DNA from: Lysinibacillus sp. FSL M8-0337
GTDB lineage: Bacteria; Bacillota; Bacilli; Bacillales_A; Planococcaceae
Length of the DNA: 64,000 bases
NCBI RefSeq assembly: GCF_038593855.1
Contig: NZ_CP151996.1
Span: forward strand, 4,278,001 to 4,342,000
Direction: 5' to 3'
Both the position numbers and the translations under genes were made by a program. Positions 8,889 to 16,732 of this stretch are shown in pieces; positions within the stretch are counted from its first letter, which is position 1; the number at the start of each line of letters is the position of its first letter. Under the pieces are notes generated by a model. The model was given only the letters and a program-made list of their open reading frames with translations, was not told the DNA's origin and made no database searches.

Positions 8889-9047
8889 TTAATGCTCTTC
8901 AGGTGTAAATGTTTTGCAATCTGTTTCTTCACTATTGGATGCCTGCTGACCCTTTTGACTTACAACGTAAATAGCTTCTGCCGTACATTTATTTCCAGAG
9001 CCCCAATACGTGCAGTTATTGACTTCACATAAAATCTGTTGTGCCAT
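8889..9047 (-). CDS. DUF1540 cysteine-rich protein, copy 1
   Basis: A 52-aa protein. It has the DUF1540 pattern of four Cys: C-x4-C in LCEVNNCTYWG, then GNKCTAEAIYV and ETDCKTF. Small proteins of this family are frequent in spore-forming Firmicutes and probably bind a metal; function unknown. RBS GAGGAGG lies 9 nt before ATG. A near-identical copy is at 11099-11257. Confidence 0.82.
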   Translation of the reverse strand: MAQQILCEVNNCTYWGSGNKCTAEAIYVVSQKGQQASNSEETDCKTFTPEEH

Positions 9048-9151
9048 CGTATCACACCTCCTCTTTTGTTATCCTTAACAAAATTGGTGTATTCAATACT
9101 TCAGCTAAGAAATAAACCCAAAATTAACCTAAAGTAAAACTATCACTGTAT

Positions 9152-9766
9152 TTACAATGCTCTTTTTATAGCGACTAGTTTATTGGCTGCGTGACAATGT
9201 CTTATATTATTTTCGTGCCGATCTTCAAATTGATAGGAGCGATAAAATGCAATGGACCATTGCTCGTATAATTCTCTAATCTCCCCCTCTTGACATATGC
9301 CTTTAACAAACGGTGCTAAATCTTCTGGAATGTCAACTTCGTCTGTAAATACAGTAATAATATTGATGCCCTCTATTTTTGTATACTCTTGCATTAACTG
9401 AATAATACGATGCCAATCTTCGCGCGCTAAAAAATGAAATAGGCCATGTGAAATGATGCAATCATAAGTATCGCTAAACTGATATGTAGTAATATCTTGA
9501 ACGTCTGCCTGCAAATTATGTAATTGGTGCAACGCTTTGTATCTATTTATTTTAGCAATACCTGCCTCTGAAATATCAATGGCTTCTACCTTAAACCCCA
9601 GCTGTGCTAAATAGACGGCATGTCTACCATCGCCACATCCTATATCTAAAATGCGTGCATCCGCAGGTAATTTTTTTGCCCATTCAACTACTTCCTCACT
9701 AGGATTACCAAAGGCAAAATGCGTATCTGCTAAGTACTCGTTTTCCCAAAATGGTTGCTGCACCAT
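9152..9766 (-). CDS. SAM-dependent class I methyltransferase
   Basis: A 204-aa protein with the Rossmann methyltransferase motif I ILDIGCGDGRHAVYLA, followed by the acidic motif VEAIDIS and a motif II/III region (YDCIISHGLFHF). It resembles the TehB/UbiE-like small methyltransferases; the substrate cannot be read from sequence. RBS CAGAGGAG 6 nt before ATG. It lies 45 nt downstream of the VOC gene on the same strand, so the two may form an operon. This gene pair is missing from the second copy of the local duplication. Confidence 0.78.
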   Translation of the reverse strand: MVQQPFWENEYLADTHFAFGNPSEEVVEWAKKLPADARILDIGCGDGRHAVYLAQLGFKVEAIDISEAGIAKINRYKALHQLHNLQADVQDITTYQFSDTYDCIISHGLFHFLAREDWHRIIQLMQEYTKIEGINIITVFTDEVDIPEDLAPFVKGICQEGEIRELYEQWSIAFYRSYQFEDRHENNIRHCHAANKLVAIKRAL

Positions 9767-9811
9767 ATCAACTCCTCTGTAAACTAGTTAAATTTTTACG
9801 CACGCTATTTA

Positions 9812-10252
9812 TTATTTAATAATTAACATATCTGTTTCATCAAATTCCCACATATCGCCATACGCCACTTCCCAATAATAGCCGTTGGGATCTTGGAAAT
9901 AACCACTATACCCTCCCCAAAACACCGTTTCAGGCTCTTTCACAATGTTTGCTCCAGCTTTTTTTGCTAGTGAAAAGATATCATCGACTTCTTCTTTAGA
10001 TTTTCCATTATAGGCAAGCGTAAAGCCCGTAAAGTCGGTGCCTATTTTTGGTGGGTTTTCTTCATTTATATCCTTTGCTAATCGTTCTATAGGAAATAGA
10101 GAAATTTTTGTTCCTCCATTATTGAAAAAAATCACATCAGGATTTGTTTCATCTCCATAGACAACCACCTCAAAACCAAGCCCTTCACGATAAAATGCAA
10201 GCGACTCAACCATACTTTTTACACCCAATGTAATTAAATTTAAACGATTCAT
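9812..10252 (-). CDS. VOC/glyoxalase family protein
   Basis: A 146-aa vicinal-oxygen-chelate protein. The paired beta-alpha-beta modules are visible: LITLGVKSMVESLAFYREGLGF at the start and YSGYFQDPNGYYWEVAY at the end, the latter containing the usual metal-ligand Glu. Members bind or modify small molecules, including glyoxalase and drug-binding types; the specific role is unknown. Start chosen at ATG (MNRLNLIT) 8 nt after AAAGGGGG. Probably cotranscribed with the methyltransferase. Confidence 0.78.
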   Translation of the reverse strand: MNRLNLITLGVKSMVESLAFYREGLGFEVVVYGDETNPDVIFFNNGGTKISLFPIERLAKDINEENPPKIGTDFTGFTLAYNGKSKEEVDDIFSLAKKAGANIVKEPETVFWGGYSGYFQDPNGYYWEVAYGDMWEFDETDMLIIK

Positions 10253-10415
10253 GCAATAACCCCCTTTTCTCAATATCTATTACTTATTCTATTTTTTCTT
10301 TCAATTCCCTTTTATGCAAATCATTATCTATACCTTATGCTCCGTCTTGAAAGAAGAACAGCCTCACACAAAACGTTATGTAACTACATAAGATACATAA
10401 GATATTAGCAAATGG

Positions 10416-10832
10416 ATGGGAGGAAATCCGCTGTATTACAATCCTTATCCGTATTATGTTTATAACCATTATCCAAATTGGGGAATGTCTATCCTACCTA
10501 CACCCCATCATGTCCCTAGACAACTTGCCATGCCTACCCCGACAACAAGCCCTTATCCGCCTATTAATACCATAAAATTAAAGACATCAGCAAAAGGGAT
10601 GCAAACAATTATGCAACAAGTGCAATTACTGACAGAGAAAATTGAGGGCTCTGATCAATTTGCACATGATCTTAAAAACGCTGCACAGCTTTCCAATCAA
10701 GATGAAGTCCAAAAACTTATTTCTTCTGCTGGAATTACAACGAAGTTTGAAGCGAAATATACACCAGATAATATCCGCATCGTTTTGAAAGAAGGTGGGT
10801 GTTGTAGTTTAGCGTTAGTGCTATATTGGTGA
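10416..10832 (+). CDS. Tyr/Pro-rich small protein with conserved C-terminus
   Basis: A 138-aa protein. Residues 1-50 are rich in Tyr and Pro (LYYNPYPYYVYNHYP). Residues 55-138 form a helical region (AKGMQTIMQQVQLLTEKIE) followed by a conserved-looking tail TPDNIRIVLKEGGCC. I recall similar tails in Bacillales small proteins of unknown, possibly spore-related, function. The start is uncertain: the ATG at 10416 lacks a good RBS, while a strong GGGAGG inside the frame points to an in-frame CTG at 10431. The 5' end is duplicated as a fragment at about 11710-11745. Confidence 0.6.
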   Translation: MGGNPLYYNPYPYYVYNHYPNWGMSILPTPHHVPRQLAMPTPTTSPYPPINTIKLKTSAKGMQTIMQQVQLLTEKIEGSDQFAHDLKNAAQLSNQDEVQKLISSAGITTKFEAKYTPDNIRIVLKEGGCCSLALVLYW

Positions 10833-10922
10833 CGAAGAAAGGCTTGCTATTTTCATATCTATATATTCTTATAGAACCCGTAAACTATACTAGAGTAGTT
10901 GGTATCCCTCATTGGATGATAT

Positions 10923-10998
10923 ATGGAAAAAGGTAAAAAATACACATACCCTATTGTTCAAGAAAGACAAAATAGATATGACCAATTACGACATTTGA
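10923..10998 (+). pseudogene. 3' fragment of the 8551-8805 gene
   Basis: About 76 nt match the last 25 codons of the small gene at 8551-8805 (KVKNAHTLLFK-type coding, ending ATATGACCAATTACGACATT) with several changes and no start codon or upstream part. It is followed by the same terminator and DUF1540 gene order as copy 1, marking the left border of a duplicated block. Confidence 0.75.
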
Positions 10999-11033
10999 AA
11001 ACATCCTCCGTAGCATACATTAACGCAAAGCAA

Positions 11034-11073
11034 AAAAGTGTTAGATTGATTGTCGTCAATCTAACACTTTTTC
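11034..11073. terminator. Bidirectional terminator, copy 2
   Basis: Stem AAAAAGTGTTAGATTGA / TCAATCTAACACTTTTT with a short GTCG-type loop. It is homologous to 8823-8862 and keeps the same position relative to the DUF1540 gene. Confidence 0.82.
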
Positions 11074-11098
11074 TCTTGCGCTCCGGCTTCTACCGGCC

Positions 11099-11257
11099 TT
11101 AATGCTCTTCAGGTGTAAATGTTTTGCATCCTGTTTCTTCACTATTGGATGCCCGCTGACCTTTTTGACTAACAACGTAAATAGCCTCTGCAGTACATTT
11201 GTTTCCTGAACCCCAATACGTGCAGTTATTGACTTCACATAGAATCTGTTGTGCCAT
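11099..11257 (-). CDS. DUF1540 cysteine-rich protein, copy 2
   Basis: A 52-aa protein differing from copy 1 at only two residues: Q to R in QKGQxASN and D to G in ETxCKTF. All four Cys are kept. Promoter-proximal DNA and RBS are also conserved, so the copy is probably expressed. The DNA differs at several synonymous sites, which argues for an older duplication kept under selection. Confidence 0.8.
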   Translation of the reverse strand: MAQQILCEVNNCTYWGSGNKCTAEAIYVVSQKGQRASNSEETGCKTFTPEEH

Positions 11258-11566
11258 CGTATCACACCCCCCTCAAATCTAGTTAAAATTATTCTAAATA
11301 ATCAAAGGTAACATTTCAATAATCAAGCTAAAAATCAGGGTTATTTAACTACAATTTTCAAAATAATTCAAAATAAATATATTTACTGAATTATTAATTA
11401 TTATATAAAATTTATATTAATTTGCTGACATTTCAAATTATTTGATATTTACCGACTATTGATGAGTACATTATTTTTTTATCATAAGGCATACAAGTAT
11501 TCACTATATAGTTCCAACTAAAAAAGCACCCCCGCGTGGTCCTGCACCTCTAAAGTTAGAGTCAAG

Positions 11567-11826
11567 TATCTATTACTTATTCTATTTTTTCTTTAATCCC
11601 ATTTTATACGTAATCATTTTAAATAAGCTTCATGCCCTGTTTTGAAAGAACGAAAGCCTACAACACAAAACATTATCATACTACATAAGATACACTAAGA
11701 GATTAGCAAGTGGATGGGAGGAAATCCGCTGTATGACAATCCTTATCCGTATTGCTATTTTTTATACCTATGTACTCCTATAGAACTTGTAAACTATAGT
11801 TGATTATGCTAAAGTAATTGGTATTA
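11567..11826 (+). pseudogene. Remnant of the 10270-10925 block (gene 10416 with internal deletion)
   Basis: Positions 11567-11745 match the upstream region and first codons of the gene at 10416 (GGATGGGAGGAAATCCGCTG is conserved). The match then jumps to the region downstream of that gene (11748-11826 corresponds to 10844-10925). The whole coding interior is lost. This is the right part of the decayed tandem duplication. Confidence 0.7.
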
Positions 11827-11851
11827 CTAATTCTGAAAATTCATATATTTT

Positions 11852-11953
11852 TCTTATCAAGAGAGATGGAGGGATTGGCCCTATGAAGTCTCAGCAACCA
11901 GTCTAAGGCATGGTGCTAATTCCAATTGGCGAGATTCGCAAAAAGATGAGAAG
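11852..11953 (+). promoter_or_regulatory. SAM-I riboswitch (S-box)
   Basis: The conserved S-box blocks are present in order: CTTATCAAGAGAG, GGAGGGATTGGCCC, TGAAG, CAGCAACC, AAGGCATGGTGCTAATTCC and a closing GATGAGAAG that pairs with the 5' strand. These form the P1-P4 four-way junction that binds S-adenosylmethionine. A terminator hairpin (11970-12006) follows, so high SAM should stop transcription of the cyclase-family gene at 12046. Confidence 0.95.
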
Positions 11954-11969
11954 ATTGACTTCAGTTACA

Positions 11970-12006
11970 CGAGAGTCCTCTTCTACAAGTAGGGCTCTTT
12001 TTTTAT
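11970..12006 (+). terminator. Riboswitch expression-platform terminator
   Basis: Stem GAGAGTCCT / AGGGCTCTT followed by a run of seven or more T. It lies directly after the S-box and before the cyclase gene, as expected for SAM-dependent premature termination. Confidence 0.9.
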
Positions 12007-12045
12007 TTTTACACTACACATAGTAAGAGAAAGCGGGGAATAAAA

Positions 12046-12783
12046 ATGACAAATGAACTTTTACAAACATTGCAACTATTAAAATCAAAGCAATGGGTTG
12101 ACTTAACACATACTTTCGGACCTAACTCACCACATTTCTTTATGTTTGATGATGCGAAGTTTGAAACGTTGTTTTCTCATGATGATGGCTTCTTTGCACA
12201 ACAATTTACGTTTCCCGGGCAATATGGTACACATATTGATCCACCCATTCACTTTGTTTCAGATACACGCTACTTGGAAGAATTAGCATTAAAAGAACTT
12301 GTCCTTCCACTTATTGTTATTGATAAGTCCAAGGAAGCCGCATCGAACCACGATTTCACTTTAAGTGTACAAGATGTACTTAACTTCGAAGCGGAATATG
12401 GAAAGATTGAATCCGGAACATTTGTGGCACTGCGAACTGATTGGAGTAAACGCTGGCCGGATAAAGAATTATTTAGTAATAAAGACAAGGATGGTCACAA
12501 CCATATTCCTGGATGGGGATTAGAAGCATTAAAGTTTTTATTTACAGAGAGAAATATAAGCGCCATTGGTCATGAAACGTTTGATACGGATTCAGCGGCT
12601 GATTTTCGAAAAAATGGTACGTTAAATGGCGAATACTTCGTACTGGATCAGGATACATACCAAATTGAGCTAATGACAAACTTAGACAAACTACCACCAA
12701 AGGGTGCCGTCATTTTCAATATTGTGCCAAAGCCTGAAAAAGCATCTGGTTTCCCCGTACGCTCATTTGCTATTTTGCCTTAG
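12046..12783 (+). CDS. Cyclase-family metal-dependent hydrolase (kynurenine formamidase-like)
   Basis: A 245-aa protein of the cyclase superfamily, which includes kynurenine formamidase and isatin hydrolase. The metal-binding signature QYGTHIDPPIHF (about residues 64-75; family HxGTHxDxPxH) is intact apart from the first His, and a late HETFDTDSAADF segment supplies further ligands. The reaction is probably amide, lactam or lactone hydrolysis, substrate unknown. RBS AAGCGGGG. It is the only gene behind the SAM riboswitch and ends at its own terminator. SAM control suggests a role in sulphur or methionine-related metabolism; this is an inference. Confidence 0.83.
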   Translation: MTNELLQTLQLLKSKQWVDLTHTFGPNSPHFFMFDDAKFETLFSHDDGFFAQQFTFPGQYGTHIDPPIHFVSDTRYLEELALKELVLPLIVIDKSKEAASNHDFTLSVQDVLNFEAEYGKIESGTFVALRTDWSKRWPDKELFSNKDKDGHNHIPGWGLEALKFLFTERNISAIGHETFDTDSAADFRKNGTLNGEYFVLDQDTYQIELMTNLDKLPPKGAVIFNIVPKPEKASGFPVRSFAILP

Positions 12784-12788
12784 TTACA

Positions 12789-12814
12789 AAAAGGTCTGCT
12801 TCAAAGCAGACCTT
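12789..12814 (+). terminator. Terminator after the cyclase gene
   Basis: Stem AAGGTCTGC / GCAGACCTT, loop TTCAAA, T-rich tail. Confidence 0.85.
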
Positions 12815-12919
12815 CTTGTATGTAGATATCTACTACCCTCATTTCCTGTGGGGCTTTTTTCTCTCCATGTTTATCCCGCTAGAGTCGCCATGACCAATAG
12901 CAAAGATGACATTTCTTTT

Positions 12920-13693
12920 TTAAATCAACTGTAGTTTGCGCAAGGTGTAATCAATGCCGCCTTTATTCGATGCCATCGTGACCTCATCCGCAATATTTTT
13001 TAAGGCTACACTTCCATTGCCCATTGCAATACCATATCCAACTTGCTTTAGCATTTCCATATCATTCTCTCCATCCCCAAAAGCAATCGCCTCTTTTGGA
13101 TGTAAGTTAAAATAGCTAAGTACAGCTTCAACAGCAATTGCTTTTGATACATCCTCTTGTAAAACATTCGTAATCATAGGATGCCATCTTTCAAACTTCA
13201 AATTTGGAAATTGTGTTCTATACTTTTTCTCTACCTGTTCATTTACATATAAACACATTAAGTAAACTTGCTCATTTAAAATATTTTCATTGACGGGCGG
13301 ATATTGTCTTAAAGACAATGTCTCATTCATTGCCTTTAGTGTTTCACGGTGCTGTACATTATTCATCGATAATTGATCAGTGAAAAATGACAGGCTATTA
13401 TGATGGTCGTCTGCAAAAGCCTTAACACTTTGTACAATGTTTTGAGCGATGGGGCTGGCATAGATTATTTGGTCTCCGTGCCGAACATAAGCACCATTCG
13501 CCGTAATAAATGTATCAATCCCTAATTTATATAAATCCTGACACATAGACAGTGGTCTACCGGTTGCAGCAACTAACCGAATCCCTTTGTTTTTTAGTAT
13601 ATGTAAAGCATTCTTTGTACTACTTTCAATACAACCATCCTCATAATTGATCAAAGTACCATCTACATCAAAAAATACGATTTTACAGTCCAT
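12920..13693 (-). CDS. Cof-type HAD hydrolase
   Basis: A 257-aa HAD phosphatase of the Cof (IIB cap) type. Motif I is FFDVDGTLI, motif II AATGRPL, the motif III Lys precedes AVLSYF, and motif IV is AFGDGENDMEMLK followed by GYGIAMGNG. These enzymes dephosphorylate sugar phosphates, flavin precursors or PLP with broad specificity. I chose ATG (MDCKIVFF) as the start, 11 nt after AAAGGAG, because the HAD fold begins right there. Monocistronic. Confidence 0.85.
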   Translation of the reverse strand: MDCKIVFFDVDGTLINYEDGCIESSTKNALHILKNKGIRLVAATGRPLSMCQDLYKLGIDTFITANGAYVRHGDQIIYASPIAQNIVQSVKAFADDHHNSLSFFTDQLSMNNVQHRETLKAMNETLSLRQYPPVNENILNEQVYLMCLYVNEQVEKKYRTQFPNLKFERWHPMITNVLQEDVSKAIAVEAVLSYFNLHPKEAIAFGDGENDMEMLKQVGYGIAMGNGSVALKNIADEVTMASNKGGIDYTLRKLQLI

Positions 13694-14167
13694 ACATGTA
13701 TGCGCTCCTTTTAAATTAACTATCAATGATTACCATTATTTTACGCCAAAATAGGATAACCGTAACGTACGCATTCTTTTTTTATGTCCACAAAGTTACT
13801 TTATATTAAGCATAATATTGAATAGTAAAATTATCCTATATGTATTATAATAAACCTACTAAAAGATGAATAAAAAAATGCACACTAGGTATGTCTGACG
13901 TAATTTTAACAATGTAGGCGTAACTATTTAACTTTTACACATATACCACCGATAAATACTATTGCTAGTGTATTTAAACTAACATTCACTTTACATAAAA
14001 TTAAAACAATTTATTTGACACTACTTTAATAATGCTAAAGGATTATATCAATAAACATAGAATTGCTAAAATAGCCGAAAATTCATTAAATATATTGAAC
14101 GAGTGTTACCTCCATTTAAGTAGAACTAAAGAAATGTTAAAAACTCGACACAGAGGAGTTGATTCAT
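13694..14167. other. AT-rich intergenic region, no gene seen
   Basis: About 470 nt with stop codons in all frames and no ribosome binding site followed by a usable ORF. It presumably holds the divergent promoters of the HAD gene and the DUF2225 operon. I see no repeat or convincing RNA structure. Confidence 0.5.
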
Positions 14168-14863
14168 ATGGGTTTTAATATTTACTACTACGAAAGTAAT
14201 GTGGACTGCAAATTTTGCAAAAAGCAATATACAACATATAAAGTACGTCCGAATCGTTATAAAGTAGTCGAAGAACAAACGGATTTTATGCCCGTTTACG
14301 AAGGCTTAAATCCATTGCTGTATGAAGTTGCCGTATGCCCACATTGTGGATATGCCTACCATAAATCTATGACGAGAACTTACGGACCTTTCATGCTACT
14401 TATCGATGAACTGTATATTAAAGAACTACAAAAGCCTATGAACATCTGTCAAGAACGGACTATAGATGATGCTATCATAAGCTATAAATTAGCCTACCTC
14501 GTTGCCAAGGCTTCTATGGAAGAGGCACTATTAATGGCTAATATCGCACTGAAAATAGCCTGGCTTTACCGTCTAAAAAATGAAAGCGAATCTGAAATTC
14601 ACTATTTATATGCTGCAAGAGATTTTTACAGTAAATCTTTTGCATCCAATCAAGAAGGCAGCGAGCGAATTCAATATTTACATGCAGAATTAAGCCTTCG
14701 CCTCGGTGATATAGGGGAAGCGAAAAAAGGATTCTCTCGCTTGATTGCGGATCGCAGTGTTTCAAATAAATATCGAAAATTAGCACGCAATCGTTGGGAA
14801 AACTACAAATATGACGAACACCCTAACAATGACGTTGAAAATAAAGAAGAAATCATTAAATAA
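14168..14863 (+). CDS. DUF2225 family zinc-ribbon protein
   Basis: A 231-aa protein with paired CxxC motifs near the N-terminus (DCKFCKKQY and VCPHCGYAY, about residues 15-60), then a helical TPR-like region (EALLMANIALKIAWLYRLKNE). This is the DUF2225 layout, common in Firmicutes and without known function. ATG lies 10 nt after GAGGAG; an upstream in-frame TTG overlaps that RBS. The next gene starts 22 nt downstream, so they form a two-gene operon. Confidence 0.78.
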   Translation: MGFNIYYYESNVDCKFCKKQYTTYKVRPNRYKVVEEQTDFMPVYEGLNPLLYEVAVCPHCGYAYHKSMTRTYGPFMLLIDELYIKELQKPMNICQERTIDDAIISYKLAYLVAKASMEEALLMANIALKIAWLYRLKNESESEIHYLYAARDFYSKSFASNQEGSERIQYLHAELSLRLGDIGEAKKGFSRLIADRSVSNKYRKLARNRWENYKYDEHPNNDVENKEEIIK

Positions 14864-14885
14864 CTAGATAAGGGAGAGGAATAAA

Positions 14886-15239
14886 ATGCTACTTTTCGAA
14901 AAAAAAATAGACGCTCGAGAAGAGGATATTTTCTCGGAATTACATCATTTTTTACTACGGAAAAATAATCGTCAATTAACAAATGATGAAATTGTTGCAT
15001 TAACAGGTATTTCATCTGACTTACTTTATAAATGGGTAAAGACAGGAAAATTAAAAACATCTATCTTCCCTAATCTCGGTGCACCATGTGAACGTTGCGG
15101 TAAAATAACACAAGCTAAAATTTGTGTTAACTGTGCCTCAACTATCGTTAATACTTTAAAACAAGAAGAAAAAGACGAAGCATGGTTTAATAAAATTCAA
15201 CGCAACAATCCAAGAGCTAACGCTTACCATTACAAATAA
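14886..15239 (+). CDS. YvyF-like zinc-ribbon/HTH protein lacking the N-terminal ribbon
   Basis: A 117-aa protein. A winged-helix-like segment (NRQLTNDEIVALTGISSDLL) precedes a zinc ribbon FPNLGAPCERCGK and AKICVNC. This order and the FPNLG-x-PCE-CGK motif are those of YvyF, a regulator-like protein of the flagellar flgM operon in B. subtilis, but the N-terminal Cys ribbon of YvyF is absent and no flagellar gene is nearby. Strong RBS AAGGGAGAGGA. Likely a divergent paralogue; role unknown. Confidence 0.65.
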   Translation: MLLFEKKIDAREEDIFSELHHFLLRKNNRQLTNDEIVALTGISSDLLYKWVKTGKLKTSIFPNLGAPCERCGKITQAKICVNCASTIVNTLKQEEKDEAWFNKIQRNNPRANAYHYK

Positions 15240-15272
15240 ACTTGCATGCAACTGCTAAGCGCTTTTACAAAT

Positions 15273-15327
15273 AAAAAGAATCTACTCACTTTGCGGGTCA
15301 GCGGCCGCAGTGTCGTAGATTCTTTTT
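15273..15327. terminator. Bidirectional terminator
   Basis: Stem AAAAAGAATCTAC / GTAGATTCTTTTT with an inner GC-rich hairpin. It separates the YvyF-like gene from the convergent MerR-type gene. Confidence 0.85.
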
Positions 15328-15345
15328 AGGTAAGCATCCATTATG

Positions 15346-16179
15346 CTAGTTCGCCTTTTTTGTTATTTCCATCATAATTTTTGTTACATACTCTTCTTCT
15401 CGATTTTTAATCACCGCATCATAAATATATTCCTCATATACGTACTGCCCCAGCTCATAGCCTCTTTCATCCATAACCTTAAATAATCGTTCGTACGTTT
15501 GTCCAAGTTCTGTTGATAGCCCGAGATGATAGCCAATAATAAAGTCCCCTTCAATCGCCTTAAAATAAGGATGCCCTTCCTGCGGTTGTGGTTGCTCCAT
15601 ATACAAGTAACAATAATTATCATAGTTACCCGCTAAAACTTGCTCTCTTCTAGTAATGCCACCAATCGGATAACCTGTATCAAGCTGCGAGCGATCCAAT
15701 TCATCAATAAAATCCGAGACCGCCTTAACAAACTGTTCTTCAGTGGCATCTTCGATATTTTTACTTAAATACAATGTTTCCTCTGGAAAATGACCAATCG
15801 TAATACTATCAAAATCTGTATGCAAGGCTTCCTCTGTTGTTTCAATTTTCACTTCTATAATACTCTCTATCATTTCGAGCTCTTGGCGTTTCTTTGCTAC
15901 AAGCGCTTTTTGCTGATGCATTAACTCTAAAAAATTTTCAGGCGATTTATCTGCCATATACTTTTGGATATCTTTTAACGACATACCGACTGTCTTTAAT
16001 AATTCAATTACGCTAAAAAAATCATACTGGGCAATTGTATAATAACGATAATCTTTATGGTCTTTCATAATCGGTGATAAAAGATCGATTTGATCATAGT
16101 AAATCAGTGTTTGTTTATTAACCTTACACAGTTTGGCAAATTCACCAGTTGTAAAATATTTTACATTTTTATTAAGCAT
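15346..16179 (-). CDS. MerR-family multidrug regulator (BmrR-like)
   Basis: A 277-aa regulator. The N-terminal MerR helix-turn-helix is YFTTGEFAKLCKVNKQTLIYYDQIDLL, then a coiled-coil (residues 85-115) and a C-terminal GyrI-like effector domain (residues 125-275). BmrR-type members bind hydrophobic cations and activate efflux genes by twisting a promoter with an over-long spacer. Exactly such a promoter sits in the divergent intergenic space (16196-16226), driving the GNAT/MATE pair. RBS AAGGAAGGAAA. Confidence 0.87.
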   Translation of the reverse strand: MLNKNVKYFTTGEFAKLCKVNKQTLIYYDQIDLLSPIMKDHKDYRYYTIAQYDFFSVIELLKTVGMSLKDIQKYMADKSPENFLELMHQQKALVAKKRQELEMIESIIEVKIETTEEALHTDFDSITIGHFPEETLYLSKNIEDATEEQFVKAVSDFIDELDRSQLDTGYPIGGITRREQVLAGNYDNYCYLYMEQPQPQEGHPYFKAIEGDFIIGYHLGLSTELGQTYERLFKVMDERGYELGQYVYEEYIYDAVIKNREEEYVTKIMMEITKKAN

Positions 16180-16195
16180 TTTTAAGTTTCCTTCC

Positions 16196-16226
16196 TTGAC
16201 TATATAGTTACTATATACTTTAGATT
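16196..16226 (+). promoter_or_regulatory. MerR-type promoter/operator
   Basis: A TTGACT -35 box and a TAGATT -10 box are separated by 19 bp. The spacer carries the dyad ATATAGT-T-ACTATAT. A 19-bp spacer with a central dyad is the hallmark of MerR-family activated promoters. It points to the GNAT/MATE operon. Confidence 0.85.
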
Positions 16227-16264
16227 GTAGCTATCCACAATAAATTTAGAAAGGTTTTGACATT

Positions 16265-16732
16265 ATGTTCACGGAAATACGTGACATCACAGCTTTAAAC
16301 AAAGAAAACGTATTAGCATTACACATTGCTGCTAATCAGCAGGACTTTATTGAAACGACACAGCAATGCCTAGACGAGGCAGCATCTGACCGACGCTTTA
16401 TACCCGTTGGATTATATAGGGAGGATACCTTAGTCGGCTTCGCAATGTATGGTTTGTTTCCTCATGAGGATGGGTCACAACGAGTATGGCTTGACCGTTT
16501 TTTAATCGATGAACGTTATCAGCATAAAGGGCTCGGAAAATACTTTTTGCAACAGCTAATCGATTTTTTACAGGCAACATACAATTGCGAAAAAATATTT
16601 TTAAGTGTTTATGACAACAATAAAGTAGCCATTCATCTCTATCAACTATTTGGGTTCGTCTTTAATGGGGAACTCGATGAAAAGGGCGAAAAAGTAATGG
16701 TAAGAGAGGTACGTACTCATGACGACCATTAA
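16265..16732 (+). CDS. GNAT acetyltransferase
   Basis: A 155-aa GNAT-fold protein. The acetyl-CoA loop appears as DERYQHKGLGKYFLQQL and the C-terminal strand as IFLSVYDNNKVAIHLYQLFGF. Spermidine/spermine-type acetyltransferases (BltD-like) have this organisation, and in B. subtilis a BmrR-family activator controls a transporter-bltD pair. Polyamine or drug acetylation is therefore plausible. It overlaps the MATE gene by 14 nt and shares the MerR promoter. Confidence 0.82.
   Translation: MFTEIRDITALNKENVLALHIAANQQDFIETTQQCLDEAASDRRFIPVGLYREDTLVGFAMYGLFPHEDGSQRVWLDRFLIDERYQHKGLGKYFLQQLIDFLQATYNCEKIFLSVYDNNKVAIHLYQLFGFVFNGELDEKGEKVMVREVRTHDDH

Noticed and set aside
11056-11265. 69-codon minus-strand ORF
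   Set aside because: It is a shifted frame across the DUF1540 copy 2 and the terminator. The true gene is the 52-codon frame at 11099-11257 with an RBS and conserved Cys.
11510-11566. Possible gene end coding RGAGPRGGAFLVGTI on the minus strand
   Set aside because: It has a plausible C-terminal tail and stop, but the frame is broken at the junction with duplicated DNA at about 11567. Too short to call as a feature.
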